NCBI GenBank assembly: GCA_004144865.1
Contig: SEAY01000032.1
Coordinates: 1-32,027 of the forward strand
Direction of reading: 5' to 3'
Length of the DNA: 32,027 nt
Source of the DNA: Comamonadaceae bacterium
Lineage (GTDB): Bacteria; Pseudomonadota; Gammaproteobacteria; Burkholderiales; Burkholderiaceae_C
The notes beneath the pieces are model-generated. The model did not search any database and was not told where the DNA came from. It saw only the letters and a program-made list of their open reading frames with translations. Position numbers and translations under genes: made by a program. Below, in pieces: positions 26,550 to 32,027 of the stretch; the stretch's first letter is position 1, and each line of letters begins with the position of its first letter.

Positions 26550-27228
26550 GGTGGCGGTGAACGGCCAGGACCGGCTGGCGCAGGATTTCGTGGAGTTCGC
26601 GGTGCAGTCGGGCGTGCTGCGCTTCGGCGAGTTCAAGACGAAGGCAGGACGCCTCTCGCCCTATTTCTTCAACGCCGGCCTGTTCGACGACGGCGCCAAG
26701 CTCGGGCGGCTGGCGCAATTCTATGCACAGCGCATCCTCGCCTCGAACATCGCGTTCGACATGCTGTTCGGGCCGGCCTACAAGGGCATCCCGCTCGCGG
26801 CTGCCGTGGCGATCGAGCTGGCGCGGCTCGGGAAGAACGTGCCCTATGCCTACAACCGCAAGGAAGCCAAGGACCACGGCGAGGGCGGCACGCTGGTGGG
26901 CGCGCCGGTGCGCGGCAGGGTGCTGATCGTCGACGACGTGATGTCGGCCGGCACGGCGGCGCGCGAGTCGATCGCGCTGATCCAGGCGGCCGGCGCCACG
27001 CCGCACGCTGTTGCGATCGCCCTCGACCGGCAGGAGAAGGCCACCGAGGACGGCAACGACGTTCCGTGGAGCGCCGTGCAGTACGTGCGTGAAAAACTGG
27101 GGCTGCAGGTGTGTGCCATCGCAAAGCTGGCAGACCTCTTGCATTACCTCGGCACACACGCCGGCGACGAGCTCGGCCAGCACCACGCCAGGGTGCTGGC
27201 GTATCGCGATCGCTACGGAGCCGGTTGA
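26548..27228 (+). CDS. pyrE: Orotate phosphoribosyltransferase
   Basis: 226 aa, converting orotate and PRPP to OMP in pyrimidine synthesis. The PRPP-binding loop is VLIVDDVMSAGTA (125-137). Upstream landmarks are FKTKAGRLSPYFFNAG, GPAYKGIPLA and AYNRKEAKDHGEGG. AAGGAGG at 26533-26539, eight bases before the ATG, is among the best ribosome-binding sites in the window and fixes the start, although it lies inside the first codons of divergent xthA. No attenuator hairpin/U-tract is visible upstream, unlike enterobacterial pyrE. A DUF4124 gene follows after 11 bases. Confidence 0.95.
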   Translation: MVAVNGQDRLAQDFVEFAVQSGVLRFGEFKTKAGRLSPYFFNAGLFDDGAKLGRLAQFYAQRILASNIAFDMLFGPAYKGIPLAAAVAIELARLGKNVPYAYNRKEAKDHGEGGTLVGAPVRGRVLIVDDVMSAGTAARESIALIQAAGATPHAVAIALDRQEKATEDGNDVPWSAVQYVREKLGLQVCAIAKLADLLHYLGTHAGDELGQHHARVLAYRDRYGAG

Positions 27229-27239
27229 AAGGAGTTGAC

Positions 27240-27902
27240 ATGCGCGCTGCCCTGATTCCCGTCCTCGCCCTGCTGGCGGGCGCGGCGGGCAGCGCATGGG
27301 GCCAGGCCGGCATCTACACCTGCGTGGATGCGCACGGCAAGCGCATCACCTCCGACCGGCCCATCATGGAGTGCCTGGACCGCGAGCAGAAGGAGCTCAA
27401 CCCCACCGGCACCGTGCGCCGGATCGTGCCGCCATCCCTGACGGCCGCGGAACGCGTGACGCAGGAAGAGCGTGACCGCAGGCTCGCCGAGGAGCGGCTG
27501 CGCGCCGGCGAGGAGCGTCGCATGCAGCGTGCCCTGCTCACGCGCTACCCGAACGCCGAAGTGCACGACGCCGAGCGCGAGAAGGCGCTCCAGGCGCAGC
27601 AGGAGGTGGTCGAAGTGGCCCAGCGTCGCGTGCAGGCCCTGCGCGAGCAGCGCGTGAAGCTGGACGGCGAAGCCGAGTCCCACAAGACGGCGGAGTGGCC
27701 CGCCAGGCTGAAGCAGCAACTGGACGAGAACGACCAGCAGCTCAAGGCGCAGCAGCGCTACGCCGCCGCGCAGCAGGACGAGCTCAAGCGCATCACCCGC
27801 CGTTTCGACGAGGAACTCGCCCGCCTGAAGCTGCTGTGGGCCCAGGGCGCGGCCGCCACGGCGGCGGGTCCGCCGGCGGCTGTGGTGCCCGCGGCGCGGT
27901 AA
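27240..27902 (+). CDS. DUF4124 domain secreted coiled-coil protein
   Basis: 220 aa. Signal peptide (MRAALIPVLALLAGAAGSAWG), then a DUF4124 domain with the typical YTCVDAHGKRITSDRP and a second cysteine in MEC (about residues 25-45). A long charged helix region follows (about 70-200, rich in Glu/Arg/Gln, likely coiled coil), then an Ala/Pro tail. DUF4124 proteins are abundant periplasmic proteins of unknown role in beta- and gammaproteobacteria. AAAGGAG overlaps the pyrE stop, five bases before the ATG, so it is co-expressed with pyrE. Confidence 0.88.
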   Translation: MRAALIPVLALLAGAAGSAWGQAGIYTCVDAHGKRITSDRPIMECLDREQKELNPTGTVRRIVPPSLTAAERVTQEERDRRLAEERLRAGEERRMQRALLTRYPNAEVHDAEREKALQAQQEVVEVAQRRVQALREQRVKLDGEAESHKTAEWPARLKQQLDENDQQLKAQQRYAAAQQDELKRITRRFDEELARLKLLWAQGAAATAAGPPAAVVPAAR

Positions 27903-27920
27903 GACAGCACACCACGGCCT

Positions 27921-27947
27921 GTCATTGCGGGCTTGACCCGCAATCCA
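27921..27947 (+). repeat. Hairpin repeat, copy 1 (upstream of GIY-YIG gene)
   Basis: A 27-base unit starting GTC and ending CCA. The eight-base arms ATTGCGGG and CCCGCAAT enclose the loop CTTGA. It is identical base for base to copy 3 (28300-28326), in the same orientation, and related to the inverted copy 2. It begins 19 bases after the DUF4124 stop. Confidence 0.85.
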
Positions 27948-27967
27948 TCACGGCGTGTCATCGCGCC

Positions 27968-28252
27968 ATGCTTTGCCACGTCTACCTGCTTGCCAGCCAA
28001 CCCCGCGGCACGGTGTACGTCGGCGTCACGAGCAACCTGGTGCAGCGGGTGTGGCAGCACAAGAAGGGCCTCGCGGATGGCTTCAGCAGGAAATGCGGGG
28101 TGAAGACGCTGGTGTGGTTCGAGGCCACGGAATCCATCGCGTCGGCGATTGCGCGTGAGAAGCAAATCAAGAATTGGAAGCGGGAGTGGAAGGTGGCGCT
28201 GATCGAGAAAGAGAACCCCGGCTGGCGGGATCTCTATCCGGACATCCTTTGA
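27968..28252 (+). CDS. Short GIY-YIG nuclease-domain protein
   Basis: 94 aa consisting of one GIY-YIG domain. The VYLLAS and VYVGVTSNL strands supply the GIY-YIG-like tyrosines. R (in LVQRVWQHK), the catalytic-region histidine, and E in AIAREKQIKNWKREWK (metal-ligand glutamate) follow. The tail ENPGWRDLYPDIL is typical of the stand-alone UPF0213/YhbQ-like group, often misnamed excinuclease subunit C. Biological role unknown. The ATG at 27968 has no Shine-Dalgarno sequence, and the frame is open back through the upstream repeat. The gene is bracketed by hairpin repeats at 27921, 28260 and 28300, which suggests a mobile or repeat-associated unit. Confidence 0.9.
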   Translation: MLCHVYLLASQPRGTVYVGVTSNLVQRVWQHKKGLADGFSRKCGVKTLVWFEATESIASAIAREKQIKNWKREWKVALIEKENPGWRDLYPDIL

Positions 28253-28259
28253 GGCTCCA

Positions 28260-28286
28260 TGGATCCCGGGTCAAGCCCGGGATGAC
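28260..28286 (-). repeat. Hairpin repeat, copy 2 (inverted, diverged arms)
   Basis: On the minus strand it reads GTC, arm ATCCCGGG, loop CTTGA, arm CCCGGGAT, then CCA. Relative to copies 1 and 3, two bases differ in each arm, and both pairs change together so the stem stays perfect. It begins eight bases after the GIY-YIG stop. Confidence 0.8.
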
Positions 28287-28299
28287 AGCCCGAAAGCCC

Positions 28300-28326
28300 G
28301 TCATTGCGGGCTTGACCCGCAATCCA
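28300..28326 (+). repeat. Hairpin repeat, copy 3
   Basis: Exact 27-base copy of the unit at 27921-27947, 13 bases from copy 2 in the opposite orientation. It lies 13 bases beyond the gatB stop, between two converging genes, so it may also serve as a 3' end structure for gatB. Confidence 0.85.
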
Positions 28327-28339
28327 CCCGGCGCAGGAT

Positions 28340-32027
<3,688 letters not shown>

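Overview
This is a GC-rich stretch of a bacterial chromosome with dense, mostly short-spaced genes and no rRNA, tRNA, CRISPR array, integrase or IS transposase that I can see. Protein content (Bug-type tricarboxylate receptor, CaiB-type CoA transferase, Rep helicase, gatCAB divergent from mreB, xthA divergent from pyrE) points to Burkholderiales, most likely Comamonadaceae (Ramlibacter/Variovorax-like). That placement is inference from gene order and family types, not a computed phylogeny.

Region 1 (3-6686): the end of a HAD hydrolase, then a divergent catabolic cluster. A LysR regulator and a swivel-first aconitase-family hydratase (minus strand, overlapping ATGA) face an HMG-CoA-lyase-family enzyme, a class III CoA transferase and a Bug solute receptor (plus strand). 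Together they look like uptake, hydration, CoA activation and cleavage of a branched C5 dicarboxylate such as citraconate, mesaconate or citramalate. A T-N11-A dyad lies between the two arms.

Region 2 (6687-12323): a GAF-PAS-PAS-HisKA-HATPase-REC-Hpt hybrid kinase directly downstream of an arginase gene, then a divergent zinc alcohol dehydrogenase with a small membrane-anchored partner. An inverted pair of REP-like repeats separates the kinase from region 1.

Region 3 (12333-16670): an R. etli-type asparaginase divergent from a fused biotinyl-carboxyltransferase. Its interdomain linker is encoded by a 106-bp palindromic repeat read in frame. A cardiolipin synthase/PLD follows, then a third REP-like copy.

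Region 4 (16677-20127, minus strand): small membrane protein, DUF1877-like protein, CPBP/CAAX protease with a membrane-protein partner behind a promoter and a possible 17-aa leader peptide, and an AEC-family transporter.

Region 5 (20253-25744): rep helicase, small secreted protein, SAM methyltransferase, outer-membrane phospholipase A, then a convergent bestrophin-like channel.

Region 6 (25746-32027): xthA and pyrE whose start codons overlap head to head; a DUF4124 coiled-coil protein; a short GIY-YIG nuclease bracketed by three hairpin repeats whose arms covary; the gatCAB amidotransferase operon; and the start of mreB. No stretch over 300 bases lacks a gene; the longest gap is the 172-base gatC-mreB interval.

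The most unusual items are the GIY-YIG gene with its covarying hairpin repeats, the palindrome translated inside the carboxyltransferase, and the aconitase/lyase/CoA-transferase cluster.
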